Shown: positions 27,386-37,246, counted from the stretch's first letter. The stretch is 64,000 nt of DNA from Stappia indica (GCF_009789575.1 NZ_CP046908.1:620001-684000); one strand, 5' to 3'. Made by a program: numbers and translations. The notes: generated from the sequence alone by a model not told the origin.

Positions 27386-27831
27386 GCCTTCTTCTCCCAT
27401 CGGCCCGCTTCGTTCTGCTGCCAATAGGTGATGTCGTGCCCTGCCTCCTTCATCGCCTTCCAGTGCCGCCGGGCGTCGGCGACCGCGTCCGGATCCTGTC
27501 CGTCGAACAGGAAGACCCCGCGCTGATAGGGAGTGAGGTCCGGCGGAGCAGCCCGGTCGACGAGAAAGCGCACCACCGCGCCGTTCGGGTTCTCCTCGCC
27601 ATCGGTCAGGTAGACCGGCTGCGCCTCGCCATGCCCGTCGGCGGCCGTACCGTGCGGCAGGAAGGCGTCGTCGCGATAGGTCCAAAGCCACGAATCGAGC
27701 GCCTCGCAGCGCTCGCGCGAGCCGGCCTGCACGACGCAGCGCCAGCCCCTGCCAAGACAGGTTTCCAGCAGCCCGGGCAGCGCCTGCTCCAGCGGCTGGC
27801 GGGTCAGATGGTAGAAAAGAACCTCGCTCAT
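27382..27831 (-). CDS. holC: DNA polymerase III subunit chi
   Basis: 149 residues from ATG 27831 (MSEVLFYHLTRQPLEQALPG); the frame is open for 29 more codons but these lack homology. It matches the chi family: the N-terminal beta strand and helix, RGWRCVVQAGSRERCEALDSWLWTY region and FLPHG, then the VYLTDGEENPNGAVVRFLVD strand. Chi links the clamp loader to SSB at the replication fork. In many proteobacteria holC follows pepA; here the two are in the same direction but separated by a small opposite-strand gene (28137-28259). A methyltransferase gene is coupled to its 3' end. Confidence 0.92.
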   Translation of the reverse strand: MSEVLFYHLTRQPLEQALPGLLETCLGRGWRCVVQAGSRERCEALDSWLWTYRDDAFLPHGTAADGHGEAQPVYLTDGEENPNGAVVRFLVDRAAPPDLTPYQRGVFLFDGQDPDAVADARRHWKAMKEAGHDITYWQQNEAGRWEKKA

Positions 27832-28136
27832 TCCGCCCCCCGCTTGTGCAGTGCGGCAGTCCTGCAACAGCCTCGATGCGAAGTGCCGTCGGGTGAGAAA
27901 CGGGCTTTGATTTGCCAATGATTCACGATTAACGGTTTCCCAACTTCGGCCCGGCAGAGTGACGACCGGGCTGGACCCGGCCGATTCGGCAAATGCTTCG
28001 CGCCACGCGCTGATCCTTCAAACGTCCTGTGGTTGCCGTCACAACGGCCTCGGCAGGATCAGGATAGCTTGAGCCAGGCGCAAGCGACTGCCGGACGGTA
28101 GAGCCGTCACCGCGCCGGGGCAACGGGAGACATTCG
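27832..28136. other. Intergenic region upstream of holC and of the 40-residue gene
   Basis: 305 bp between two divergent genes. The short minus-strand frames across it are not supported. The plus-strand end carries GGGAGA, the ribosome-binding site of the small gene at 28137. No clear promoter boxes found. Confidence 0.35.
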
Positions 28137-28259
28137 ATGGCTGTGCGGATTGCTTTGTTTTTCGGTCTCGTGCTCGGTCTCGCCGGTGTGACCACGGCAA
28201 TGGGAACCGTGGTGGTGGAGCCGACCGGCGGCGCCTGCGAATCCTACAAGACCTGCTGA
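28137..28259 (+). CDS. 40-residue small protein with a hydrophobic N-terminus
   Basis: A 41-codon gene (with stop) in the pepA-holC gap. A GGGAGA ribosome-binding site lies 7 bases before the ATG. Residues 1-22 (MAVRIALFFGLVLGLAGVTT...) form one hydrophobic segment after a single Arg, fitting a signal peptide or a membrane anchor. The last part reads VEPTGGACESYKTC, with two Cys six residues apart, ending in Cys. Two hairpins with a T run follow directly (28275-28339), as expected for a short monocistronic message. The family is unknown to me. Evidence for it being real: RBS, signal-like composition and a dedicated terminator, on the strand opposite to both neighbours. Confidence 0.6.
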   Translation: MAVRIALFFGLVLGLAGVTTAMGTVVVEPTGGACESYKTC

Positions 28260-28274
28260 AGACACTCCGCCCCT

Positions 28275-28339
28275 GCGGCACCGCAAACGGTGCCGCCTGA
28301 CGGACGGAACGAAATAACCCGCCACCAGGCGGGTTTTTT
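28275..28339 (+). terminator. Hairpin plus Rho-independent terminator after the small gene
   Basis: First a perfect 9-bp stem GCGGCACCG-CAAA-CGGTGCCGC (28275-28296), then AACCCGCC-ACCA-GGCGGGTT followed by TTTT (28316-28339). The second is a textbook terminator on the plus strand and can also serve the convergent pepA gene ending at 28405. Confidence 0.85.
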
Positions 28340-28404
28340 GTTGTTCGCGGACCTGGATACGACGGCGAGGCTACGGATCCCTCCGCAGCCTCGGCCGGTA
28401 TGCA

Positions 28405-29913
28405 TCAGCCCTCGTAGTGGTCGCGCACGAGGCGGTCGAGCAGCCGCACGCCGAAGCCGGAAGCCCAGCCCTTGCTGAGATCGGTCTTCGGGCTGCCCAT
28501 GGCGGTGCCGGCAACGTCGATATGCACCCACGGCACATCGTTGACGAAGCGCTGGAGGAATTGGGCGGCCGTGATCGAACCCGCCGAGCGGCCGCCGGTG
28601 TTCTTCATGTCGGCGTTCGGCGTGTCGATCAGCTTGTCGTAGTCCTTCGACAGCGGCAGGCGCCAGACCTTCTCGTCCGTGGCAAGGCCGGCCTCGGCAA
28701 GACGCGCGGCCAGTTCGTCGTCGTTGGAGAAGATGCCGGCATGATGGCTGCCGAGCGCGATGATGATCGCACCGGTCAGCGTTGCCAGGTTGATCATGAA
28801 GGCCGGCTTGAACCGGTCCTGCGTGTACCAGAGCGCATCCGCCAGAACGAGACGGCCTTCCGCATCGGTGTTGATGATCTCGATGGTCGCGCCCGACATG
28901 GCCGTGACGATATCGCCCGGCCGCTGCGCCTTGCCGTCCGGCATGTTCTCCACGAGGCCGATGACGCCGATGACGTTGACCTTGGCCTTGCGGGCCGCCA
29001 GCGCGTGCATCAGGCCGGTGACGGCCGCCGCCCCGCCCATGTCGCCCTTCATGTCCTCCATCGAGGCCGCCGGCTTGATCGAGATGCCGCCGGTGTCGAA
29101 GACCACGCCCTTGCCGATGAAGGCGAGCGGGGCCGCGTCCTTCTTGCCGCCGTTCCAGCGCATGATCACCAGGCGCGGCGGGCTCTCCGAGCCCTGTGCC
29201 ACGCCGAGCAGCGCGTTCATCTTGAGCTTCTTCATCGCCTTCTCGTCGAGGATCTCGATCTCGACGCCGAGCTTGGAGAGCTCGCTGGCGCGGTTGGCGA
29301 ATTCAACGGTGGTCAGCACGTTGGCCGGTTCGTTGACGAGGTCCCGGGCGAGCAGCGTGCCGTCGCTCACCGCATCGGCGTCGGCCCAGGCCTTCTTCGC
29401 CGCCTTGGCATCTTCGAGCAGCAGCGACACCTTGACCGAACCGGTCGCCTCCTCGTCGTCGCCCTTGCGGCTCTTGTAGCGGTCGAAGACATAGGCGCGC
29501 AGCTTCATGCCCATCGCGAAGGCCGCTGCGTGGCCGGCATCCACCGCGCCTGCCGGCGTCTCCAGCAGCACATCGGCCGACTTGGCCTTCCCGAGCTTGC
29601 CCATCACGGTGCCGCCGAGCGCCGCCCAGTCGTTGTCGCCGAGCCCGGCAACCTCATCGGCCTTGCCGAGGCCGACAACCAGCAGCCGGTCGACGCCAAG
29701 GCCCGCCGGCGCGAGAAGATCGAGCACCGTCTTCGACTTGCCGGAAAAGCCGGCGGTCTCTGCCGCGCGACGGATCAGGTCCAGCGCCCCTTCGCCAAGG
29801 CCGGCCGCGGTAGCGCCGGTTGCCAGCTTGTCGTCGACGAGGATGACGGCGACGCCCTTGTGCGGAGCGTCGGGTTTTGCGAAGGAGATCTTGGGGAGCA
29901 AGGGGAACCTCAT
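28405..29913 (-). CDS. pepA: Leucyl aminopeptidase (M17)
   Basis: 502 residues, normal for PepA. The C-terminal M17 catalytic domain has the metal and active-site motifs [22 protein letters not shown] (written here across residues ~265-285), [14 protein letters not shown], and [11 protein letters not shown] region; the N-terminal macrodomain-like part is less conserved. The enzyme is a hexameric, two-metal exopeptidase of the cytoplasm. The start at ATG 29913 leaves a 355-bp divergent region shared with lptF that contains a CtrA-type box. Downstream it converges on the small gene's terminator rather than running into holC. Confidence 0.95.
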   Translation of the reverse strand: MRFPLLPKISFAKPDAPHKGVAVILVDDKLATGATAAGLGEGALDLIRRAAETAGFSGKSKTVLDLLAPAGLGVDRLLVVGLGKADEVAGLGDNDWAALGGTVMGKLGKAKSADVLLETPAGAVDAGHAAAFAMGMKLRAYVFDRYKSRKGDDEEATGSVKVSLLLEDAKAAKKAWADADAVSDGTLLARDLVNEPANVLTTVEFANRASELSKLGVEIEILDEKAMKKLKMNALLGVAQGSESPPRLVIMRWNGGKKDAAPLAFIGKGVVFDTGGISIKPAASMEDMKGDMGGAAAVTGLMHALAARKAKVNVIGVIGLVENMPDGKAQRPGDIVTAMSGATIEIINTDAEGRLVLADALWYTQDRFKPAFMINLATLTGAIIIALGSHHAGIFSNDDELAARLAEAGLATDEKVWRLPLSKDYDKLIDTPNADMKNTGGRSAGSITAAQFLQRFVNDVPWVHIDVAGTAMGSPKTDLSKGWASGFGVRLLDRLVRDHYEG

Positions 29914-30268
29914 CTCTGGCAGGATTGGAGGAGATCCAGGGCGGTTTGCCAGACTTGCGACAGCCGCAGATTCGCTGCGCGCCGTGTCAGCCAGACGGGC
30001 GTACCCGCCCGGAATATCCTGATCCGTCTAGAATGGTGCCTGTTTTCCCGCTCGGCAAGCGCCCTTGCCGCCTTGCCGGTCCAGTTAATCTCCGGTTAAC
30101 CCTTTTTCTTCTCGGAGTATTTACCTAAACTGCGGCCTAATCGGATGCGACCGGCGCCCGGCCGGCCGACGACGACGCGGGCCGGACCTGCCGCCCCGCC
30201 CCCGAAGGCTCTCTGGCAGCCGACGATTTTCTGGCGCAAGCCCGGTGGGCTGACCGAACACGGACCTG
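29914..30268. promoter_or_regulatory. Divergent promoter region pepA / lptF operon
   Basis: 355 bp with no supported gene. A TTAA-N7-TTAAC box lies at 30085-30100 (listed separately). After it, CTCGGAGTATTTACC gives a possible weak -10 (TATTTA) for lptF. Frames crossing the region are shadows. Confidence 0.45.
30085..30100 (+). promoter_or_regulatory. CtrA-type binding box
   Basis: TTAA-TCTCCGG-TTAAC matches the full alphaproteobacterial CtrA consensus TTAA-N7-TTAA(C) without mismatch. It lies 169 bp before lptF and 172 bp before pepA, so either could be the target. Confidence 0.55.
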
Positions 30269-31456
30269 ATGACGACCTTCGAGCGGTATGTTTTCCGGCG
30301 CCTTGCCGCCGTCTTCCTGGTGACGCTCACGGCACTGGCCGGCGTCGTCTGGGCGACGCAGGCCCTGCGTCAGCTCGACCTGGTCACCGCCAAGGGCCAG
30401 ACCATCGTCCAGTTCATCGGCATGACCATGCTGGCCATGCCGTTTCTGGCGCTCGCCATCGCCCCCTTCGCGCTGCTGATCGCCATGCTGGTGGTGCTCA
30501 ACACCCTGTCGAACGACAGCGAGCTCATCGTCATCAATGCGTCCGGCGCCTCGCGCTCCGTGCTGCTGCGGCCGATTCTCGTCTTCGCCGCCGTCATCAG
30601 CCTGTTCTGCGCCTCGCTGTCGCTGCTCTTCGCTCCCGCCGGTCTTGCCTCGCTGCGCGACGAGATCACCCAGGTGCGTGTCGATCTGGTCGCCAACATC
30701 GTCCGCCCAGGCCGCTTCATCGGCATCGAGGACGGGCTGACCTTCCACATCCGCAACCGCGGCGGCGACGGCCAGCTCGAAGGCCTGTTGATGCACGACG
30801 AGCGCGCCGAGGACATCGTCTTCACCTATGAGGCGGCGCGCGGGCAGATCGTCGAGGCCGCCGACCGCACCCTGCTGGTGATGCAGGACGGCACGATCCA
30901 GCGCCGTACCCGCGCCACGGGCAGCCTCTCAATCGTCCGCTTCCAATCCTATGCCTTCGACCTGTCGAGCATGGTTCCGACCGACACCGTCGCCACCTAC
31001 AAGGCCAGCGAACGCTCCACACTGGCCCTGCTCGCCCCCGACCCGGACGACGTCTACGCGACCGAGAACCGCAACCGCCTGACCGCAGAGCTGCATGACC
31101 GGCTGAGCCAGCCGCTCTACCCCATAGCCTTCGCGCTCATCGTCTTCCTGTTCGCCGGCGAGCCCAAGACCACCCGCCAGAACCGCCATGCGGCGACCCT
31201 GACCGCCCTCGTCCTTGCCATCCTGCTGCGCACGGCGGGCTTCGGCATCCTGACGCTGGTGCCGGGCCTGCCCGTCGCGCGCTTTGCGCTCTACCTGCTG
31301 CCGCTGGCCACCATCGTGCTGGTCGGCTGGATGGTCGCCATCGGCCGCAAGCCGCGCTGGATCAACGCTCTTGCCGCCCTCAGCGAGCGGATCGGCGAGC
31401 GGATCGAGGGCATTGTCGCCCGGCTGCAGGGCCACCAGCAGGGCGGGCCCGCCTGA
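30269..31456 (+). CDS. lptF: LPS export permease LptF
   Basis: 395 residues. The YjgP/YjgQ family pattern is clear: a start ERYVFRRLAAVFLVTLTALAGV with TM1, TM2-TM3 around residues 50-125, a periplasmic beta-jellyroll (~135-265) and three C-terminal TM segments (~280-360). LptF and LptG form the membrane part of the LptB2FG transporter that extracts LPS from the inner membrane and passes it to LptC and LptA. Its TGA and the lptG ATG share one base (ATGA-type junction at 31454-31458), so they are coupled. The C-terminal tail after the last TM is longer than in E. coli. Confidence 0.94.
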   Translation: MTTFERYVFRRLAAVFLVTLTALAGVVWATQALRQLDLVTAKGQTIVQFIGMTMLAMPFLALAIAPFALLIAMLVVLNTLSNDSELIVINASGASRSVLLRPILVFAAVISLFCASLSLLFAPAGLASLRDEITQVRVDLVANIVRPGRFIGIEDGLTFHIRNRGGDGQLEGLLMHDERAEDIVFTYEAARGQIVEAADRTLLVMQDGTIQRRTRATGSLSIVRFQSYAFDLSSMVPTDTVATYKASERSTLALLAPDPDDVYATENRNRLTAELHDRLSQPLYPIAFALIVFLFAGEPKTTRQNRHAATLTALVLAILLRTAGFGILTLVPGLPVARFALYLLPLATIVLVGWMVAIGRKPRWINALAALSERIGERIEGIVARLQGHQQGGPA

Positions 31457-32562
31457 TGCTCGCCTCGCTCCGCTCCGGCCATACGCTCGCCGTCTATTTC
31501 GCGCTGCGCTTCGTGGCCTCGATTCTCGGCCTCTTCCTGCTGGCCGCCGTGCTGATCTTCATCTTCGACGCGCTCGAGCTTCTGCGCCGGGCGAGCGATC
31601 AGGACGGGGCAAGCCTTGCCCGCATCGGCGCGATCTCGCTGCTGCGCGTGCCGCAGCTGATGGAACAGGTCCTGCCCTTCGCCGTGCTCTTCGGCGCGAT
31701 TGCCGCGTTTCTCGGCCTCAGCCGCAAGCTGGAGCTCGTCGTGGCGCGCGCGGCCGGTGTGTCGGTCTGGCAGTTCACCGCCCCCGCGCTCATCGTCGGC
31801 ATTGCCATCGGCATCGGCGCGGTGCTGCTCTACAATCCCCTCGCCGTCACCCTTCGCACGCAGTCGGACGAACTCGCCTCCGGTCTCTTCGGCCGCGAGC
31901 AGAACTTCCTGCTGCAGACCACGGGCGACATCTGGCTGCGCCAGGACGGCCAGGACGGGGAATCGGTCCTGCACGCCAAGCAGATCCTCAACTCCGGAGA
32001 ACGGCTGCTCGGGGTGACTATGTTCACCTTCGACCGCAAAGGCAGTTTCGTGGAGCGGATCGAGGCGAGCGAGGCGACGCTCGGCGAGAAGACCTGGCGC
32101 CTGTCGGAGGCCACGGTCTACTCGACCCAGGGCGATCCGCAGACCCATGAGAGCTATAACGTCTCCACATACCTCACCCCGACGGAGGTGCGCGAGAGCA
32201 TCGCGGCACCCGAATCCATCGGATTCTGGGACCTTCCGCGTGTGATCGAATTGTCACAGAGAGCCGGTTTGCCCGCGTATCGTTATTCGCTTCAATATCA
32301 GACACTTCTGGCAAGACCCGCACTTTTGGCCGCGATGGTGCTGATTGCCGCCTGTGTTTCCCTGAGGGTTTCGAGGATGGGGGGTATCGGCCGCCTGATT
32401 CTGGGTGGAATCCTCGCCGGGTTCGTGCTTTACGTTCTGTCGGAGCTCGGCAAGGACCTGGGCGGTGCGGGAATCGTGCCTCCTTTCATCGCCGCGTGGG
32501 CACCTGGAGTGTTTGGAGTCTTGATGGGGATCACGATCCTCCTGCACCTGGAGGACGGCTGA
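31456..32562 (+). CDS. lptG: LPS export permease LptG
   Basis: 368 residues, same fold as LptF: TM1 at ~15-40 (LRFVASILGLFLLAAVLIFIF), two more TM segments at ~60-130, a periplasmic jellyroll, and three TM segments at the C-terminus (MVLIAACVSLRVSR, GGILAGFVLYVLSELG, APGVFGVLMGITILL). Partner of LptF in LptB2FG. It starts on the last base of the lptF stop and ends on the first base of the lptD start, a tightly packed operon. Base composition is like the neighbours. Confidence 0.94.
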   Translation: MLASLRSGHTLAVYFALRFVASILGLFLLAAVLIFIFDALELLRRASDQDGASLARIGAISLLRVPQLMEQVLPFAVLFGAIAAFLGLSRKLELVVARAAGVSVWQFTAPALIVGIAIGIGAVLLYNPLAVTLRTQSDELASGLFGREQNFLLQTTGDIWLRQDGQDGESVLHAKQILNSGERLLGVTMFTFDRKGSFVERIEASEATLGEKTWRLSEATVYSTQGDPQTHESYNVSTYLTPTEVRESIAAPESIGFWDLPRVIELSQRAGLPAYRYSLQYQTLLARPALLAAMVLIAACVSLRVSRMGGIGRLILGGILAGFVLYVLSELGKDLGGAGIVPPFIAAWAPGVFGVLMGITILLHLEDG

Positions 32563-34997
32563 TGGTTTCGGCCGTTTCATCAGGCATGGCCGATCGGCAG
32601 AACCGCCCGTCCCGCGCTGATCGGGTGGGCGCATCCCCGCGTGCGCGCGCGATTCGTGCGTCCTTGCTCGCCGGCACGCTGCTGTCCGGTGCCGCGCTCG
32701 CACTGCTGAGCGCCGCAGCGCTCGCTCCCCGTCCCGCCCTTGCCCAGGACAACGCCCTCGATTCGCTGGGATCGCAAGTCGACCCGGCCGAGCCGCTCCT
32801 GCTCGAGGCGACGGAACTGCGCTATGATTTCGACCGGGACATCATCTCGGCCATCGGAAATGTGCAGATCTATTATGGCGGCAACACGGTGGAAGCGGAC
32901 CGCGTCGATTTCGACCGTCGCAACAACCGTCTGCGCGCTAACGGCAATGTTCGCCTGACCGAGCCGAACGGCAATGTCCTGCGCGCGGCCTCGATGGAAC
33001 TGTCTGACGATCTGCGCGACGGCTTCGCCACGGCGCTGCAGCTCGACACGCCGCAGCGCACCCGCTTCATCGCCGACGGAGCGCGCCGCGAAAACGGCAA
33101 CCGCACGAGCTTCGACAACGGCCTCTACACGGTCTACACCAGCGCGAAGAACCCGCCGGACAAGCCGCCGCTCTGGCGCATCCGCGCGCAGACCATCGTC
33201 CATGACCAGCAGGAAAAGACGATCGAGTTCGAGAAGGCCTCCTTCGAGTTCTTCGGCCGCTCGCTCGTCTACCTGCCGTATCTGTCGATGCCGGACCCGA
33301 GCGTCAAGCGGAAGTCGGGCCTGCTGATTCCCAATTTCGTCTATGGCGACCGGGTGGGTGCGGGCATGCGCATCCCCTACTATTTCGCCATCGACCCGTC
33401 GCGCGACCTGCTGATTTCCGCAACGCCGCTGAGCAAGCAGGGCGTGCTCGGACAGTTCGACTGGCGCCAGCGGCTGATGGACGGTGCCTATTCGATCCAC
33501 GCTGCCGGCATCTTCCAGGCGCGTCCGGACGAGTACACCACCTCGAGCGGCAACCGCGACTTTCGCGGCGTGATCGCCTCGGAGGGCGAGTTCGACATCA
33601 ATCAGCGCTGGAAGTGGGGCTGGGACCTGTCCTGGCGCACCGACCGCTCGTTCCTGCGCGACTACAAGTTCGCCCCGCTCGGCAATGCCAGCGACGTGTC
33701 GAAGATCTACCTGACGGGACAGAGCGAGCGGAACAGGTTCGACCTGCGCGCCTACGCCTTCCGCATCTCGCAGGAAGACTATACCGCTCTGGCCACGCTC
33801 GATGCCCCCGGCTTCATTCCTGTCGGCAGCCGCCTGCAGGACAAGCAGCCCTTCGTCCATCCGGTGCTCGACTGGAACTACATTTTCGAGAACCCGATTG
33901 CCGGCGGCGAGCTGGCCTTGACGGGCAATCTCACCAGCCTGACCCGCGACCAGACCGATGCGATCCAGATCGGCGGCCTCACCCGCTTCCGCGGTGTCGA
34001 AGGCACGTTCACCCGCGCCAGCCTGGAGGCCGAGTGGCGCTCCACGCTGATCGATTCCTTCGGCCAGGTGTTCACGCCCTTCGCCTATGTGAAGGGCGAT
34101 CTGTACTTCCTCGCCTCGCAGGACAGGAACGTCGCCTCGATGACCGACGAGAGCTTCGTCGGCCGCATCATGCCGGCCGTCGGCCTCGACTACCGCTTCC
34201 CGTTCATCGGCACATTCCAGGGCGGCCACCAGATCATCGAGCCGGTGGCCCAGGTCATCGTCCGTCCGAACGAGACGCGCATCGGCGAGCTGCCGAACGA
34301 GGACGCGCAGAGCATCGTCTTCGATTCCACAACGCTGTTCGAATACGACAAGTTCTCCGGCTTCGACCGCAGCGAGGGTGGCACCCGAACCAATGTCGGC
34401 CTGAAATACAGCCTGAACTTCGATCAGGGCTATCATGTCAGCGCCCTGTTCGGTCGGTCGTTCCATCTCGGCGGCACCAACTCGTTCAAGCAGGCCGACA
34501 TCCTCGGCGCCACCACCAGCTCGGGTCTTGCCACCAACTACAGCGACTATGTCGGCAGCCTCTATTTCGACAGCCGGCAAGGCTTCCGGATGGGCGCGCA
34601 GGCCCGCTTCGATCACAAGAACTTCTCCGTCCGCCGCGCACAGGTCGAGGCAACAGGCATCTACGGTCCGGTCACTGGCAACCTTGCCTATGCCTATCTG
34701 TCGCCGCAGCCCAACCTCGGCATCGCCACGCCGCGCGAGGAGCTCATCGGCTCGGCCAGCCTGCGGCTGCAGGAGAACTGGCGGATGTTCGGCTCCGTAC
34801 GCTTCGACCTCGAGCGCCGCAACATGGTTCGCGACAGCTTCGGCGTCGGCTATGACGACGAGGGTTTCTCGGTATCCTTCGCCTATTCCGAAGACCGCAG
34901 CCGCAACAATGGCCAGACGACAGACCGGCTGTTCTTCTTCCGGTTCGGCCTGCGCACGCTCGGCGACACGCAGTTCTCGACCACCGGAAACAACTAG
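32562..34997 (+). CDS. lptD: LPS-assembly outer-membrane protein LptD
   Basis: 811 residues from ATG 32562, which overlaps the lptG stop by one base; ATG 32586 is a possible alternative. A signal peptide ends near ALAQDNA (~residue 65), after a long basic n-region (RARAIRASLLAG). An OstA-type periplasmic domain (~85-210: LLLEATELRYDFDRD, GNVRLTEPNG) accepts LPS from LptA; the rest is a large beta-barrel with alternating strands and aromatic ends, finishing in FGLRTLGDTQFSTTGNN. It inserts LPS in the outer leaflet with LptE. Followed by surA, the chaperone needed for LptD folding, after an unusual 297-bp gap. Confidence 0.94.
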   Translation: MVSAVSSGMADRQNRPSRADRVGASPRARAIRASLLAGTLLSGAALALLSAAALAPRPALAQDNALDSLGSQVDPAEPLLLEATELRYDFDRDIISAIGNVQIYYGGNTVEADRVDFDRRNNRLRANGNVRLTEPNGNVLRAASMELSDDLRDGFATALQLDTPQRTRFIADGARRENGNRTSFDNGLYTVYTSAKNPPDKPPLWRIRAQTIVHDQQEKTIEFEKASFEFFGRSLVYLPYLSMPDPSVKRKSGLLIPNFVYGDRVGAGMRIPYYFAIDPSRDLLISATPLSKQGVLGQFDWRQRLMDGAYSIHAAGIFQARPDEYTTSSGNRDFRGVIASEGEFDINQRWKWGWDLSWRTDRSFLRDYKFAPLGNASDVSKIYLTGQSERNRFDLRAYAFRISQEDYTALATLDAPGFIPVGSRLQDKQPFVHPVLDWNYIFENPIAGGELALTGNLTSLTRDQTDAIQIGGLTRFRGVEGTFTRASLEAEWRSTLIDSFGQVFTPFAYVKGDLYFLASQDRNVASMTDESFVGRIMPAVGLDYRFPFIGTFQGGHQIIEPVAQVIVRPNETRIGELPNEDAQSIVFDSTTLFEYDKFSGFDRSEGGTRTNVGLKYSLNFDQGYHVSALFGRSFHLGGTNSFKQADILGATTSSGLATNYSDYVGSLYFDSRQGFRMGAQARFDHKNFSVRRAQVEATGIYGPVTGNLAYAYLSPQPNLGIATPREELIGSASLRLQENWRMFGSVRFDLERRNMVRDSFGVGYDDEGFSVSFAYSEDRSRNNGQTTDRLFFFRFGLRTLGDTQFSTTGNN

Positions 34998-35294
34998 GGA
35001 CCAGATGTCCGCGCCGGGCATGCCGCACGGAGCGGATCGCACGCGATGACAGGCCCGTTTCGCTGGCGATCTCGCAAGACCCTCGGCGAGACAGCTGCTT
35101 CCGACGGATTTTGGCCGTTTTCTGGTGTCACAGCAGTTCGCAGGATAGCATCGCCGGGAAAATTGGCTGAAGGCAGGTGCACGCGCCTTCAGAGAAGACC
35201 GTTCTGCGACCGGGCCTTGGCCGTCCGGAACCGGCGAAACGAGTAGCGGCGACACTGGACGCGACGAAAGTGGACGCGACGACAGGGGGAATGA
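34998..35294. other. lptD-surA spacer
   Basis: 297 bp without a supported gene. It ends in a 12-base direct repeat (35256-35282) that runs into the surA ribosome-binding site (CAGGGGGA). The size of the gap suggests that surA has an extra promoter here, but I could not fix one. Confidence 0.4.
35256..35282 (+). repeat. 12-bp direct repeat before surA
   Basis: TGGACGCGACGA occurs at 35256-35267 and again at 35271-35282, a 15-base period, just before the GGGGGA ribosome-binding site of surA. Confidence 0.8.
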
Positions 35295-36212
35295 ATGACT
35301 GCAAAGCGCTGGATGCTCGCGGGCTTGGCGATTCTGATCGCCGCCACCGTTTCCGGCGGACCGCTCGCCGCGCAGACCGCCATCAAGGTGATCGTGAACA
35401 ACAAGCCGATCACCACCTATGACATCAATCAGAGATCCAGCCTCCTGCGCCTGACCGGCAGCCGTGGCGGCGCCAAGCAGGCGACGGAAGAGCTGATCGA
35501 AGAAGTTCTGAAGATGCAGGAAGCCGAACGAGCCGGCATACGCATCACCAAGGCGGATGTCGACGAGGCCTACGCGACGCTCGCCAGCCGCGTGAAGCTG
35601 ACGCCGGCACGCCTCACCCAGGCGCTCGCCCAGTCGGGCGTGAAGGCAGAGACCATGCGCCAGCGCATCCAGGCCGAGATCGCCTGGAGCCAGCTGCTGC
35701 GCGCGCGCTTCCAGTCCGAGGTGCGCATTTCCGAATCCGACGTGATCGCCGCCCTGCGCAAGCAGGAGGACAAGAGCAGCGACACCAGCATGGAATATCG
35801 GATCCAGCCGATCATCTTCGTCGTGCCGGCAAAGACCGGTGCCAGCGGCAAGAACCAGCGCCGCCGCGATGTCGAGAACTTCCGCTCGCGCTTCTCGTCC
35901 TGCAACGAGGCCCAGACGCTCGCCAGCGAGTTCCGCGAAGTGGTGGTGATGCCGATGGTCACCCGTCTTGAAACCGAGGTGCCGGCCCCGCTCAAGGAAG
36001 CGCTGGACAAGACGGCTGTCGGCAAGGTGACCACCGCCCAGGACAGCTCCAAGGGCCTGGAAGTCTACGCGGTCTGCGACAAGCGCGAGATCGCCAGCAA
36101 CGCCGCCGCGCGGATGGAGGTCGAGGACGAGCTGCGCAACAAGGAAGGCGAGCAGATGAGCCGCCGCTACATGCGCGAGCTGCGCAGCCGCGCCATCATC
36201 GACTACCGCTGA
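35295..36212 (+). CDS. surA: SurA-like periplasmic chaperone / peptidyl-prolyl isomerase
   Basis: 305 residues, shorter than E. coli SurA (428) but usual for alphaproteobacterial forms. Signal peptide with cleavage near PLAAQTA (~residue 26). The SurA N-terminal domain is clear: [26 protein letters not shown] and [22 protein letters not shown] single weakly conserved parvulin-like segment follows (~170-270: [15 protein letters not shown] ... [25 protein letters not shown]), with only one domain instead of two, and the C-terminal helix closes the chaperone module. It escorts outer-membrane proteins such as LptD, encoded just upstream. pdxA starts 15 bp after its stop. Confidence 0.88.
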   Translation: MTAKRWMLAGLAILIAATVSGGPLAAQTAIKVIVNNKPITTYDINQRSSLLRLTGSRGGAKQATEELIEEVLKMQEAERAGIRITKADVDEAYATLASRVKLTPARLTQALAQSGVKAETMRQRIQAEIAWSQLLRARFQSEVRISESDVIAALRKQEDKSSDTSMEYRIQPIIFVVPAKTGASGKNQRRRDVENFRSRFSSCNEAQTLASEFREVVVMPMVTRLETEVPAPLKEALDKTAVGKVTTAQDSSKGLEVYAVCDKREIASNAAARMEVEDELRNKEGEQMSRRYMRELRSRAIIDYR

Positions 36213-36226
36213 GCCGACCGGTCCGC

Positions 36227-37246
36227 ATGCGCGCCAGTTTCAAGCCTCTCGCCGTCACCATGGGTGACCCCGGCGGTATCGGTCCCGATGTCGCCCTTCT
36301 TGCGTGGAACGAACGGATAAGGCGTGAGCTGCCGCCGTTCTACCTGCTGGCCGATCCGGCCTTTCTCGCCTCCCGCGCGGCCCTGCTCGGGCTTGACGTG
36401 GCGATTGCCGAGGTTGCCCCGGGCGAAGCGCTGGAGGCCTGGAACGAGCACCTGCCCGTCGTGCCGCTCGGCATGAGCGTGCCTGATCGTCCCGGCATTG
36501 CCGATCCGGCGACGGCAGCAGCCGTCATCGCCTCGATCGACCGCGCCGTTGCCGACACGCAGGCAGGCCTCGCTGCCGGTCTCGTCACCAACCCCATCCA
36601 GAAGAAGGCGCTCTACGACGCCGGCTTCACCCATCCCGGCCATACCGAGTATCTCGGCGAGTTGGCGCGGCGCGCGGGTGCGCAGGACGCGACCCCGGTG
36701 ATGCTGCTGGCCGGCCCCGACCTGCTCGTCGTGCCGGTCACGGTCCACATCCCGCTGCACAATGTGCCGAAGATGCTGACCACCGGCCTGATCGTCGATG
36801 TCGGGCGGATCGTGCATCAGGAACTGGTGCGCCGGTTCCGCATCAAGGCGCCGCGCATCGCCGTCGCCGGCCTCAACCCGCATGCGGGCGAAGGCGGGGC
36901 GCTCGGTTACGAGGACGACGAGATCATCGCCCCGGCCGTGGCGGAGCTGCGCTCCATGGGCATCGATGTCCAGGGCCCCCTGCCCGCCGACACGATGTTC
37001 CATGCCGAAGCCCGCGCCGGCTATGACTGCGCCCTGGCCATGTATCACGACCAGGCGCTGATCCCGGCCAAGACGCTGGCTTTCCACGACGCGGTCAACG
37101 CAACGCTCGGGCTGCCCTTCGTGCGCACCTCGCCGGACCACGGCACGGCCCTCGGCATTGCCGGCACCGGCAGCGCCCGCCCGGACAGCTTCGCCGCCGC
37201 CATCAGGCTCGCCGCCGTACTGGCGGACCCGGGCCTCATCGAATGA
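36227..37246 (+). CDS. pdxA: 4-hydroxythreonine-4-phosphate dehydrogenase
   Basis: 339 residues, normal PdxA length. Hallmarks are [17 protein letters not shown] at the start, [24 protein letters not shown] with substrate and metal His residues near 140, [21 protein letters not shown] around 215, and [13 protein letters not shown] with another metal-binding His and Asp. It oxidises 4-phosphohydroxy-L-threonine in the DXP-dependent route to pyridoxal phosphate. The order surA-pdxA-rsmA is widely conserved in proteobacteria. Its stop overlaps the rsmA start by 4 bp (ATGA at 37243-37246). Confidence 0.96.
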   Translation: MRASFKPLAVTMGDPGGIGPDVALLAWNERIRRELPPFYLLADPAFLASRAALLGLDVAIAEVAPGEALEAWNEHLPVVPLGMSVPDRPGIADPATAAAVIASIDRAVADTQAGLAAGLVTNPIQKKALYDAGFTHPGHTEYLGELARRAGAQDATPVMLLAGPDLLVVPVTVHIPLHNVPKMLTTGLIVDVGRIVHQELVRRFRIKAPRIAVAGLNPHAGEGGALGYEDDEIIAPAVAELRSMGIDVQGPLPADTMFHAEARAGYDCALAMYHDQALIPAKTLAFHDAVNATLGLPFVRTSPDHGTALGIAGTGSARPDSFAAAIRLAAVLADPGLIE

